Assembly: GCA_900540305.1 (NCBI GenBank)
Contig: UQFL01000013.1
Coordinates: forward strand, 1-37,121
Reading direction: 5' to 3'
DNA from: an uncultured Oscillospiraceae bacterium
GTDB taxonomy: Bacteria; Bacillota; Clostridia; Oscillospirales; Acutalibacteraceae
Length of the DNA stretch: 37,121 bases
The first letter of the stretch is position 1. Each line of letters begins with the position of its first letter. Positions 16,945 through 25,056 of the stretch are shown in pieces. The notes under the pieces were generated by a model. The model ran no database searches. It was not told where the DNA came from and was given only the letters and a program-made list of their open reading frames with translations. Position numbers and translations under genes: made by a program.

Positions 16945-17882
16945 ATTTTTTTGCAGACGAAAACATTCCAGCCCTTTTCTTCAAACTGCTCTATAACGGT
17001 AAAGCCGTTTTGAGCAAATGAATAAAGAACTTCGTCTTTTCTTGCGTCTATTATACCGCCTGTGATATATACGCCATCGTCATCAAGGAATTGACCTACC
17101 TGAGTGTTAAATTCCATAATGATGTCTGCAACTATATTTGCAACAACAACGCTGAATTTTCCCTCAACTTTGTCTGAAAGATTTCCGTTTACAGCATTGA
17201 ATACGGGCGGTTCAAAGCCGTTTTCCTTTGCGTTTGCAAGCGCAGTTTTAACGGCAAGTTTGTCAATATCAACGCCGAAAGCACTTTTTGCGCCTAAAAG
17301 AAGCGAAGCGATTGAAAGTATACCGCTTCCGCAGCCTATATCAAGCACCGTTGAATCATCTTTGATGTATTTTTCAAGTGTTTCAAGGCAAAGTTTTGTT
17401 GTTGGGTGGCTTCCCGTGCCGAAAGCAAGACCAGGCTCAATGTGAAGCACTTTTCGTCCGCCTGCGTCATATTCATCCTCCCAAGTCGGGCGGATGAGAA
17501 GCTTGTTTCCTATGGGCATAGGGTGAAAATACTGTTTCCAGTTGTTCACCCAGTCCTCGGTTTTACAGTCGGAAATTTTGATTTCGTTTTCAATACCCTC
17601 AGCGTCAAGTCTTTCTTTTATAAATGAAACTGCCTCAGCAGGGTTTTCGTGAGGATTGACATAAACATGAATAATAGCCTTAGTGCGGTCTTTTTGAAGC
17701 AGGGATTCTTCAATTAAATCAATGTGCGCTATTTCCATTGTTTCCTCTTCAAGTGCGGAATAGTCCTCAATATATATTCCGTAGGGAACAACCATATTAG
17801 CAATGTTTCCTGCCAGGTCAATATCCTTGGTTGATACGGTTACGGAAATTTCGGTCCAGTCGTCAAGCAATTCTTCTGCCAT
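16941..17882 (-). CDS. prmA: Ribosomal protein L11 methyltransferase
   Basis: The 313-residue enzyme trimethylates lysines of ribosomal protein L11 using S-adenosylmethionine. The N-terminal substrate-recognition domain begins EELLDDWTEISVTV. The methyltransferase domain has GLAFGTGSHPTTKLCLE, motif I VLDIGCGSGILSIAS and the catalytic-region VVANIVADII, all diagnostic for PrmA. A GGAG site precedes the ATG. It lies 18 bases after yhaM and overlaps the hydrolase gene, so the three form one operon. Confidence 0.96.
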   Translation of the reverse strand: MAEELLDDWTEISVTVSTKDIDLAGNIANMVVPYGIYIEDYSALEEETMEIAHIDLIEESLLQKDRTKAIIHVYVNPHENPAEAVSFIKERLDAEGIENEIKISDCKTEDWVNNWKQYFHPMPIGNKLLIRPTWEDEYDAGGRKVLHIEPGLAFGTGSHPTTKLCLETLEKYIKDDSTVLDIGCGSGILSIASLLLGAKSAFGVDIDKLAVKTALANAKENGFEPPVFNAVNGNLSDKVEGKFSVVVANIVADIIMEFNTQVGQFLDDDGVYITGGIIDARKDEVLYSFAQNGFTVIEQFEEKGWNVFVCKKI

Positions 17883-17900
17883 AATATTTCTCCTCGGATT

Positions 17901-18866
17901 TTAGTCTTCAAGATTTACTTTGTGTTCAGTGCCCGAAAGCCCGTGGTTATAAAGCTTGCGGTTGTCAAGCGCCCATTGGCGGTCAGTAAATTTGCCTGCC
18001 TCAACAGCGGCGGTTGCATTGTGAAATTCAAAAATTTCTGCGTCAAGCGTGTCAAGGGATGAGAGTATCTCAGCTTCAAGAAACATGGGTCGTACGGGTG
18101 AGCCGTATTCAGGCACGCCGTGGTGGCTGAGTACCATATGCTCAAGCAGGGTGACTTTTTCACTTTTGATTCCGAGTGCTTTTGCGGCTTCTTCTATGTA
18201 GATAGCGCCCTTAACAAGATGGCCTATGAGTTCACCCTCAGTTGAATAGCCTTTTACAAGCCCCGATTTTGCAAATGTAAATTCCCAAGTTTTCGCAACA
18301 TCGTGGAGTATTGCGCCTGAAACAAGGAGTTCTTTATTTATGTTGGGATAAATTGTGCAAATCTGCTCTGCCATGCGCACTATTGAAATTGTATGAAGCA
18401 TAAGTCCGCCCACCATTGCGTGGTGAAGCCTGAACGCAGCAGGGCAGGTGACAAGCATGTCCTTTTTATCCTCAAGTATTTTTGTTACAATAGCTTTTAA
18501 CTCATCATCTTTGAAAGCCGAAACACGCTTCATAAGCATATCATAAATCTGCGCTCCGCCTACTTCTGTTGCGGGAACAAGGTCGGAAAGATTATAGTCG
18601 TCGCCTGAGGATGCAGGGCGAATTTGAGCGATTCTAAACTGGTCTCTGCCGTTGTACTGCTCAATATTTCCTCTTACTTTTACTACCATTTCCTCTTCAA
18701 AAATATCTGCTCCGTTATAATCCCAAAGCTTTGCGGAAATTTCTCCGTCCTTGTCTCCTATAATGAGGTCAAGATAAGCGGCACCGTTTTTTGTTTTTTT
18801 CTGCTCACATTTTTTTATCAGCACAAATCCGTCAACCATGCCGTTTGGCAAAGATGTAAAATTCAT
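17901..18866 (-). CDS. yhaM: 3'-5' exoribonuclease YhaM
   Basis: The 321-residue protein has an N-terminal OB fold (about residues 10-90; KTKNGAAYLDLIIGDKDGEI) and a C-terminal HD domain with HHAMVGGLMLHTISI and LHDVAKTWEF, the YhaM/CBF1 architecture. YhaM trims single-stranded RNA from the 3' end. Length is close to B. subtilis YhaM. The ATG has AAAGGAT upstream. It is the first gene of the yhaM-prmA-hydrolase operon. Confidence 0.93.
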   Translation of the reverse strand: MNFTSLPNGMVDGFVLIKKCEQKKTKNGAAYLDLIIGDKDGEISAKLWDYNGADIFEEEMVVKVRGNIEQYNGRDQFRIAQIRPASSGDDYNLSDLVPATEVGGAQIYDMLMKRVSAFKDDELKAIVTKILEDKKDMLVTCPAAFRLHHAMVGGLMLHTISIVRMAEQICTIYPNINKELLVSGAILHDVAKTWEFTFAKSGLVKGYSTEGELIGHLVKGAIYIEEAAKALGIKSEKVTLLEHMVLSHHGVPEYGSPVRPMFLEAEILSSLDTLDAEIFEFHNATAAVEAGKFTDRQWALDNRKLYNHGLSGTEHKVNLED

Positions 18867-18910
18867 ATATATTTATCCTTTCGTTGCTTATAATAAAATC
18901 GTTAAACATT

Positions 18911-18944
18911 TTCCCTAAGCCACAATTTTATCGGCTAAAGGGAA
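18911..18944 (-). other. Hairpin in the yhaM leader
   Basis: TTCCCT plus AGCC (18911-18921) can pair with GGCT plus AGGGAA (18933-18944), with a small internal loop and an 11-base apical loop. No T-run follows on either strand, so it is not an ordinary terminator. It may be a leader structure in the yhaM mRNA; the role is unknown. Confidence 0.45.
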
Positions 18945-18991
18945 TTATAATACTGAATGATTTTTAAACAGACAGCCGTAAATATAAACTC

Positions 18992-19020
18992 ATTATATAA
19001 CAATTTTAAATTTTTATCAA
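18992..19020 (-). promoter_or_regulatory. Sigma-A promoter of the yhaM operon
   Basis: On the minus strand TTGATA (19015-19020) and TATAAT (18992-18997) are 17 bases apart. The predicted leader is about 120 bases long and includes the hairpin at 18911-18944. Confidence 0.8.
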
Positions 19021-19057
19021 TTATCTTTGAACATTAGTCCAACACACTGTACCGTTC

Positions 19058-19086
19058 TTGACAAATATGATTTTGATTGATAAACT
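19058..19086 (+). promoter_or_regulatory. Sigma-A promoter of the PASTA pseudokinase gene
   Basis: TTGACA at 19058-19063 and TAAACT at 19081-19086 are 17 bases apart. It is divergent from the yhaM promoter, with about 37 bases between the two -35 boxes. Confidence 0.65.
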
Positions 19087-19146
19087 AATAATAATTAATT
19101 ACAACTATTTAAGCGTTTATTATAAAAACGATTCGGAGGCTTGAAA

Positions 19147-20814
19147 TTGGGCTTTGATAATTTGTGTATGAATTGTTTTGAAAGGCTTACTCAGGGAAGT
19201 ATCTGTGCAAACTGCGGCTTTGATAATGATTCGCCGGCGGATATTCTCCTCTTGCCGAGAAAATCAATTCTTTCAAACCGATATGTTGTTGGCAACTGCA
19301 TTTCTCAGGAAAGCGACGCAGTAACCTATGTGGGTTATGATACTGAGAGAGAAAGCGTTGTAAGCATCAGGGAATTTCTCCCCAAGGGAATAGCAAACAG
19401 ACTTGAGGGAAATCCCGATGTTCATATAAGAGAAAGATATAAAAAGAATTTTGAGGGTTATAAAAAATCCTTTATCAATCTGTGGAAAACTTTGAAAGGG
19501 CTTAATTCTCTTTCGGCAGTTATTCCCGTTATTGATGTTTTTGAGGAAAACGAAACCGCTTATGCCGTTTCTGAGAAGATGTTTACCGTTTCACTCAGAG
19601 AATTTCTTTTGAGAAATGAGGAAAACATCATTCCGTGGGACAAGGCTCGCCTTATGTTTATGCCTGTTCTCACAACCCTTGAAAAGCTTCACGAAAATTC
19701 TATAATTCACGGCGGTATCAATCCGGATAATCTTGTGCTTTGTAAGGACGGAAAGGTGCGTCTGGCAGGATTTTGCATTTCAGAGTGCAATAGGGCGGAC
19801 AGTGAGCTTGAATTTAATGAAAACGAGGGCTATACCGCAATAGAGCAGTATGATAATAATCATAAAATCTGCCCAGCTACTGATATTTATGCCTTTTCTG
19901 CTTGTATTTACAGAGCGCTTGTAGGAACAAATCCCCCGAGCGCAATTTCAAGAGAAACTAATGACCGCCTTATGATCCCGAACAGAATTGCGGAAAAAAT
20001 TCCGCCTTATGTTATTAAGGCACTCGGCGCAGGGCTTCAGATTTATCCTGAGCGCAGAATTCAGAATGTATATGATTACAGAGAACTGCTTAATGCCGCA
20101 CCGTCCGTAGTAGCAAAAGCGGCTGAGGCAGGCGGAATAATTGAGAGTGCAGAACCGCCGAAGCCTGAGGAGTTGAAAAGAGCGGAAAATGCCGCTAAAA
20201 AAGAGCAGGAAAAGAAGAAAAATAAGGGCAAAATTATTGCGATAATTATAGCCGTACTTGTAGTATTGGGCGTTGCGGTATATGTTTTCGGTTTTTCGGG
20301 TCTCTTTTTCCAGGAGGAGACCACCGCTCCTATATCTCAGGCGGCAGATGTAACTGTTCCTGATTTCTGCTCAGCAGGTTTTACCGAAACGGATGTTAAG
20401 AACAGTGCGGCTTGGAATAAGCAGTTTAAAATTACATTTAAATATGAATATTCTAAAGACTATGAAGTAGGCATTGTGTATGAGCAGAGCGTTGCCAAGG
20501 GCGAAACAGTGCCCGAAGGTACTGCGATTGTTCTCACAGTCAGCAAGGGCGTTGAAATGGCAGAGGTTACCGATGTAGGCGGCCTCACAAGCGCAGACGC
20601 TAAAAAACAGCTTGAGGATGCAGGCTTTTCCGTTAAAACCGTTACGGTTTATAATGACGGCACTTATGTTCCCGACACCGTAAAAAGAACGGGCGGCATT
20701 GCTCCCGAAGCAGGCACACAGCTTGCAAAAGGAGACACTGTTATCATTCAGGTTTACGGACAGGTTGAAACAACAGCCGCTCCTGAATCAACGACTGCAC
20801 CCGTAACAGAATAA
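19147..20814 (+). CDS. Zinc-ribbon, protein-kinase-like (probable pseudokinase), PASTA membrane protein
   Basis: The protein has about 555 residues. In order: a zinc ribbon (C-x2-C at 7/10 and 20/23), a kinase fold (about 45-315), a basic/coiled linker, one membrane helix (about 363-383) and two outside PASTA repeats (about 402-470 and 475-541), ending in a Thr/Ala-rich tail. The layout follows PrkC-type kinases, but key residues are lost: the VAIK lysine is Arg (VVSIREFLP), the HRD aspartate is Gly (HGGINPDN) and the DFG aspartate is Ala (LAGF). It should therefore bind muropeptide or lipid II but probably not phosphorylate. I place the start at TTG 19147, seven bases after GGAGG; the TTG at 19141 is too close to that site. 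Confidence 0.88.
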   Translation: MGFDNLCMNCFERLTQGSICANCGFDNDSPADILLLPRKSILSNRYVVGNCISQESDAVTYVGYDTERESVVSIREFLPKGIANRLEGNPDVHIRERYKKNFEGYKKSFINLWKTLKGLNSLSAVIPVIDVFEENETAYAVSEKMFTVSLREFLLRNEENIIPWDKARLMFMPVLTTLEKLHENSIIHGGINPDNLVLCKDGKVRLAGFCISECNRADSELEFNENEGYTAIEQYDNNHKICPATDIYAFSACIYRALVGTNPPSAISRETNDRLMIPNRIAEKIPPYVIKALGAGLQIYPERRIQNVYDYRELLNAAPSVVAKAAEAGGIIESAEPPKPEELKRAENAAKKEQEKKKNKGKIIAIIIAVLVVLGVAVYVFGFSGLFFQEETTAPISQAADVTVPDFCSAGFTETDVKNSAAWNKQFKITFKYEYSKDYEVGIVYEQSVAKGETVPEGTAIVLTVSKGVEMAEVTDVGGLTSADAKKQLEDAGFSVKTVTVYNDGTYVPDTVKRTGGIAPEAGTQLAKGDTVIIQVYGQVETTAAPESTTAPVTE

Positions 20815-20824
20815 TATTATAAAA

Positions 20825-20857
20825 AAAGAACCCCTGATTTTCAGAGGTTCTTTTTTT
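20825..20857 (+). terminator. Bidirectional terminator between the pseudokinase gene and recG
   Basis: AAAGAACC (20825-20832) pairs with GGTTCTTT (20846-20853), with an inner CTGA/TCAG stem and a three-base loop. It is flanked by A7 on the left and a T-run on the right, so it should serve both convergent transcripts. Confidence 0.9.
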
Positions 20858-20859
20858 TT

Positions 20860-22887
20860 TTAATTTGCAAGTGAATTTCTGAACATATCGGAAATCTTGT
20901 CTGCAAGCGTTTTGTATTCATCTGAGTCGAGGTTAAAGTCCTGTTTTAAAATGTAATCGGCACATTCCCTGCATTTTTTTAGCGTTTTCATATCTCCAAG
21001 CATATCTGCTATTTTGAGGTCGGGGAGTCCGTGCTGTCTGTTTCCGAAAAAGTCGCCGGGGCCTCTTTGTTTCAAGTCCTCGTCAGCTATTTTAAAACCG
21101 TCGCTGTATTTTTTCATAATCTGAAGTCTTGCCACGGAGTTTTCGCTTTTGCTGTCTGAAACAAGTATACAGTAAGATTTTTCCTTACCTCTGCCTATTC
21201 GCCCTCTTAGCTGATGAAGCTGTGAAAGACCGAAACGCTCTGCGTTTTCTATCACCATTACATTTGCATTAGGAACATCAACACCCACTTCAACAACGGT
21301 TGTTGAAACAAGAATTTGAATTTTTCCGTCATAAAACGCACGCATAACGCTGTCTTTTTCTTTCGGCTTCATTTTTCCGTGTAAAAGTCCAACGGTGTAT
21401 CCTTTGAATGCCGTTTCTGCAAGCTTATCTGCGTATTCCGTAGCTGGCAAAAGTTCTGTTTCTCCGCCCTCTACAAGTGAGCAGATAATGTAAGCCTGTC
21501 TGCCTGCGTCTATATGTTTTTTGACAAAATCATATATGCGCTTGTGGTAGCGTGAATCAACAACATCAGTGCGTATCTCCTGCCTGCCGGGCGGCAGTTC
21601 ATCAAGAATTGAAATGTCAAGTTCTCCGTAAATCATAAGAGCAAGCGTTCTCGGAATCGGAGTTGCGCTCATAACAAGCGTGTGGGGCTCTTTGCCTTTC
21701 ATTGCAAGATTTGCCCTCTGATTAACACCGAAACGGTGCTGTTCATCTGTTATGATAAGCCCAAGGTTTTTAAACTCAACATCGTTTTGAATAAGTGCAT
21801 GAGTGCCTACAATAATATCTGTCTTGCCGTCCATTAGGTCTGCTTTTATGCTGCGCTTTTCGGCGGCTGATGTGCCGCCCGTCAAAAGACCTATTGAAAT
21901 TCCCGTGTTTGCGAGAATTTTTGTAAGCGTGTCATAATGCTGCGTGGCAAGAATTTCCGTGGGCGCCATAAGTGCCGCTTGGAATCCGTTTCTAACAGCG
22001 GTGAACATAACTCCTGCCGCAACTGCCGTCTTACCGCTTCCAACATCGCCCTGAAGCAGTCTGTTCATAGCCGTTGCGCCTGCCATATCGCTTATGCAGT
22101 CTTCTATAGCTCTTAATTGGGCGTGAGTAGGGGAAAAGGGGAGCAGTTTTAAAAATTCCTCTGTGCAGTCTTTTTGTATGTGTATATCCGTATTTTCTTT
22201 TTTCTTGCTTTTAAGTTTTAAAAGACCAAGCTGAAGTGTCAAAAGCTCTTCAAAAATAAGCCTGTCCCTTGCTTTTTCAACATTTTCAAAGCTTTGGGGA
22301 AAATGAATTTCTCTGATTGCAAAATCGAGTGATACAAGGCCGTATTTAAGTCTTATTTCGGCGGGGAGTGTTTCACTAAGCTTTTCAAGAGAGGGAAGCG
22401 CCGTTTCAATCACTTTTGCAATGGCTCTTGAATTAAGATTGTGCGTTGCAGGATATATAGGCTGAATACCGAGATTTTTTTCCGCCTTTTCAATTTTAGG
22501 CGAGCTCATATTGGCTGATGTGAGTTTCTTTTCAATCTTTCCGTAAAGAATATAATCCTTGTATAATTCAAGAGCGTTTGCAAGGTACTTATTGTTGAAT
22601 ATCGTAACATGAATTACGGTTTCCCCGTCTGAAAAGTCGCACTTATAAAGCGTCATGCCCTTTCGGATAAGGCTCTCTTTAACAGGCGTAATCATTGTTG
22701 CTTTGATGAAAACATTTTCCGAGTTAGGGCTGTTTTTAACCGTCATGGGTTTAGACCAGTCCTGATAACTGCGTGGATAATATTCAACAAGGTCCCCAAC
22801 GCTGAAAATGCCGAGCTTATGAAAAAGCTCGGCTCTTTTTTCTCCAACACCTTTAATGTACTTTATATCGCTTTGAAGATTAATCAT
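20860..22887 (-). CDS. recG: ATP-dependent DNA helicase RecG
   Basis: The 675-residue helicase remodels stalled forks and Holliday junctions. It has the wedge OB domain (about 60-150), Walker A in LLQGDVGSGKTAVAA, the DEQH box in IITDEQHRFGVNQR, motif III SATPIPRTLAL, and motifs V-VI in TTVVEVGVDVPNA and QLRGRIGRG. The C-terminal TRG region contains EDLKQRGPGDFFGNRQHG. Length is normal. It starts four bases after the yloV stop and is the last gene of the operon. Confidence 0.98.
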   Translation of the reverse strand: MINLQSDIKYIKGVGEKRAELFHKLGIFSVGDLVEYYPRSYQDWSKPMTVKNSPNSENVFIKATMITPVKESLIRKGMTLYKCDFSDGETVIHVTIFNNKYLANALELYKDYILYGKIEKKLTSANMSSPKIEKAEKNLGIQPIYPATHNLNSRAIAKVIETALPSLEKLSETLPAEIRLKYGLVSLDFAIREIHFPQSFENVEKARDRLIFEELLTLQLGLLKLKSKKKENTDIHIQKDCTEEFLKLLPFSPTHAQLRAIEDCISDMAGATAMNRLLQGDVGSGKTAVAAGVMFTAVRNGFQAALMAPTEILATQHYDTLTKILANTGISIGLLTGGTSAAEKRSIKADLMDGKTDIIVGTHALIQNDVEFKNLGLIITDEQHRFGVNQRANLAMKGKEPHTLVMSATPIPRTLALMIYGELDISILDELPPGRQEIRTDVVDSRYHKRIYDFVKKHIDAGRQAYIICSLVEGGETELLPATEYADKLAETAFKGYTVGLLHGKMKPKEKDSVMRAFYDGKIQILVSTTVVEVGVDVPNANVMVIENAERFGLSQLHQLRGRIGRGKEKSYCILVSDSKSENSVARLQIMKKYSDGFKIADEDLKQRGPGDFFGNRQHGLPDLKIADMLGDMKTLKKCRECADYILKQDFNLDSDEYKTLADKISDMFRNSLAN

Positions 22888-22891
22888 TTGA

Positions 22892-24553
22892 TTATTCCAC
22901 CGAAATTATGAAGTAGTAAATAGGCTGTCCGCCGTTTACTATGCTGATTTCAACATCTTCGCCGTATTTGTCTTCAAGGCGGGATTTTACTGCTTCAGCT
23001 TCTTCTTCTGTAATTCCGTTTCCGTAAATAACAGTTATTAAACTGCTCTGATTCTTTTTAAATACCTTTGATGCAGATTTTACGGCAATATCAATTTTGT
23101 CTATTCCCGTAAATTTGATTTTGCCGTTGCAAAGACCCATTATTTCACCCTGTTTAACGGGAGTGCCTTCGATTTCGCTGTCTCTTGCGGCAAATGTAAC
23201 CTGAGCTGTTGAAACATTTTCAGCAGCTTCCATCATAGTCATCTGGTTTGCGTCTGCGCTCTCGGTTTCGTCAAACATCAAAAGAGCGGAAATTCCCTGC
23301 GGAATAGTTTTTGTCTGCAAAACTCTGACTTCTCTGTCCTTAGCAAGCGGAATAGCCTGCTCGGCAGCCATTATGATGTTCTTGTTGTTTGGAAGAACAA
23401 AAACGGTTTTTGCCGGTGTTGCCATAACTGCGTTGAGAATATCATCCGTTGAGGGATTCATTGTCTGACCGCCGCTTACAACAACATCAGCGCCGATATC
23501 CTTGAAGAGTTCGGTAAGTCCGTCGCCTGCGCATACGGAAACAAAGCCATATTCTTTTTTAGGCTCTGCAACCTGAGGAATTACAGGCTTTTCGCCCTCT
23601 TTAACTCCTGTGTCGGCATTTCTGTGCTGATAGCGCATATTGTCTATCTTAATATTAATTAACTGGCCGTATTTAAGCGCCGCCTGAATAACATTGCCCG
23701 GCTCGTTTGAATGAACATGAACTTTGATTATGTCGCTGTCGTCAACAACAACTACGCAGTCGCCGATTGATTCAAGGAACGCTCTTAATTTAAGCGGATC
23801 CTTTTCCTTTGATTTGTCTGATTTTTCAATAAGAAATTCAGAACAGTATCCAAACTCAATGTCGTCAGACGCATTTGCAACAGTGCTCTTTGACGGAGCA
23901 GAAACAGTTGCAACTTCACTGCCGTCAAGCGGCTGAACAATAACGCCGTTTGAAAATACGCTCTGGAAACCTTCAAATATGAGAACAAGACCCTGACCAC
24001 CTGCGTCAACAACGCCTGCCTGCTTTAAAACGGGGAGCTGTTCGGGTGTCTTTGCAAGAGCGTCTTTTGCCGCCATCAATGCTGAAAAAGCAACCTCAAA
24101 CGGGTCGTTTAAAGTTTTTGCCATTTCTGCCGCAGCTTCGGATGCCTTGCGTACAACGGTGAGAATAGTACCCTCCGTCGGTTTCATAACAGCCTTATAA
24201 GCAGCGTCAACGCCTGCTTCAAAAGCTTTCGCAACGGCAACGCCGTCTGCTTCGTCAAGGTTTTTAAAGCCTTTTGAAAAACCTCTGAAAATAAGAGAAA
24301 GTATAACGCCGCTGTTTCCTCTTGCGCCTCTTAAAAGCGCAGAAGCACAGCGTGATGAAGCCTCGCTGAGTGAGCAGTCATCGGGAAGAACAGCCATTTC
24401 CTTTGCGGCTGCACCGATAGTCATGCTCATATTTGTGCCCGTATCACCGTCGGGAACGGGGAATATATTGAGTGCGTCAACAGCCTGACGGCTGTTTGCA
24501 ATATTGTTTGATGCGGAAATTACTCCGTCACGAAACATTTTACCTGTAATCAT
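22892..24553 (-). CDS. YloV/FakA-type DAK2-domain protein (fatty acid kinase subunit)
   Basis: The 553-residue protein equals B. subtilis YloV in length. The N-terminal DhaL-like ATP-binding domain (about 1-200) has the metal-binding NIFPVPDGDTGTNMS and a GARGNSGVILS loop. A middle domain and a C-terminal DegV-like domain follow. In relatives this protein (FakA) phosphorylates fatty acids presented by a FakB/DegV partner; no FakB gene is in the window. AGGAG precedes the ATG. Its position between yloU and recG is the usual Firmicutes order. Confidence 0.93.
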   Translation of the reverse strand: MITGKMFRDGVISASNNIANSRQAVDALNIFPVPDGDTGTNMSMTIGAAAKEMAVLPDDCSLSEASSRCASALLRGARGNSGVILSLIFRGFSKGFKNLDEADGVAVAKAFEAGVDAAYKAVMKPTEGTILTVVRKASEAAAEMAKTLNDPFEVAFSALMAAKDALAKTPEQLPVLKQAGVVDAGGQGLVLIFEGFQSVFSNGVIVQPLDGSEVATVSAPSKSTVANASDDIEFGYCSEFLIEKSDKSKEKDPLKLRAFLESIGDCVVVVDDSDIIKVHVHSNEPGNVIQAALKYGQLINIKIDNMRYQHRNADTGVKEGEKPVIPQVAEPKKEYGFVSVCAGDGLTELFKDIGADVVVSGGQTMNPSTDDILNAVMATPAKTVFVLPNNKNIIMAAEQAIPLAKDREVRVLQTKTIPQGISALLMFDETESADANQMTMMEAAENVSTAQVTFAARDSEIEGTPVKQGEIMGLCNGKIKFTGIDKIDIAVKSASKVFKKNQSSLITVIYGNGITEEEAEAVKSRLEDKYGEDVEISIVNGGQPIYYFIISVE

Positions 24554-24569
24554 TTAAGAATAATCTCCT

Positions 24570-24923
24570 TTAGTTTATAGCGTCCACATATACATTTACC
24601 TTTGAAACCTTTAAATCGGTTACGGTCTCAACGGAGTAGCGGACTTTATTTGTTATACTGCTTGAAATTGCGTTGATATTAACACCGTAGGAAACGGAGA
24701 TGTGCAAATCTATAACAAGGCTGCCGTTTACGCTTTTAACGCTAACGCCCTGGCTGGAATTATCCCTGTCTCCCTTGTTTTTAATTATTGATTTTAAGCT
24801 CTGCATAGGTGAGTTAACCATTCCGGTAACACCAAAGCAGGACTGCGCAACCTGGCCAACAAGCTGCTCAAAGAAATTATTTGTAATTTCTATATATCCG
24901 TTAGGATTTTCGTATTTTATCAT
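24570..24923 (-). CDS. Asp23/Gls24 family envelope stress protein (YloU-like)
   Basis: The 117-residue protein is a complete Asp23/Gls24 domain. It begins MIKYENPNGYIEITNNFFEQ, then has VAQSCFGVTGMV and the C-terminal LVIDLHISVSYGVNI and VKVYVDAIN strands typical of YloU. These proteins associate with the membrane or cell envelope; their function is poorly understood. GGAGG lies eight bases before the ATG. It is the first gene of the yloU-yloV-recG operon. Confidence 0.93.
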   Translation of the reverse strand: MIKYENPNGYIEITNNFFEQLVGQVAQSCFGVTGMVNSPMQSLKSIIKNKGDRDNSSQGVSVKSVNGSLVIDLHISVSYGVNINAISSSITNKVRYSVETVTDLKVSKVNVYVDAIN

Positions 24924-24957
24924 ACAACAAACCTCCGTTTGCTAATTTAACAAGTTG

Positions 24958-24986
24958 ATTATAATATATTTCAATAAGTATATCAA
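24958..24986 (-). promoter_or_regulatory. Sigma-A promoter of the yloU-yloV-recG operon
   Basis: On the minus strand TTGATA (24981-24986) and TATAAT (24958-24963) are 17 bases apart, about 35 bases before the yloU-like start codon. Confidence 0.85.
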
Positions 24987-25056
24987 GTATATATATTCAG
25001 CGTGTTTCGACATGAATTTTTTTACAGTAAACCTAAGTTACGCCGAAAGTTGCTTT

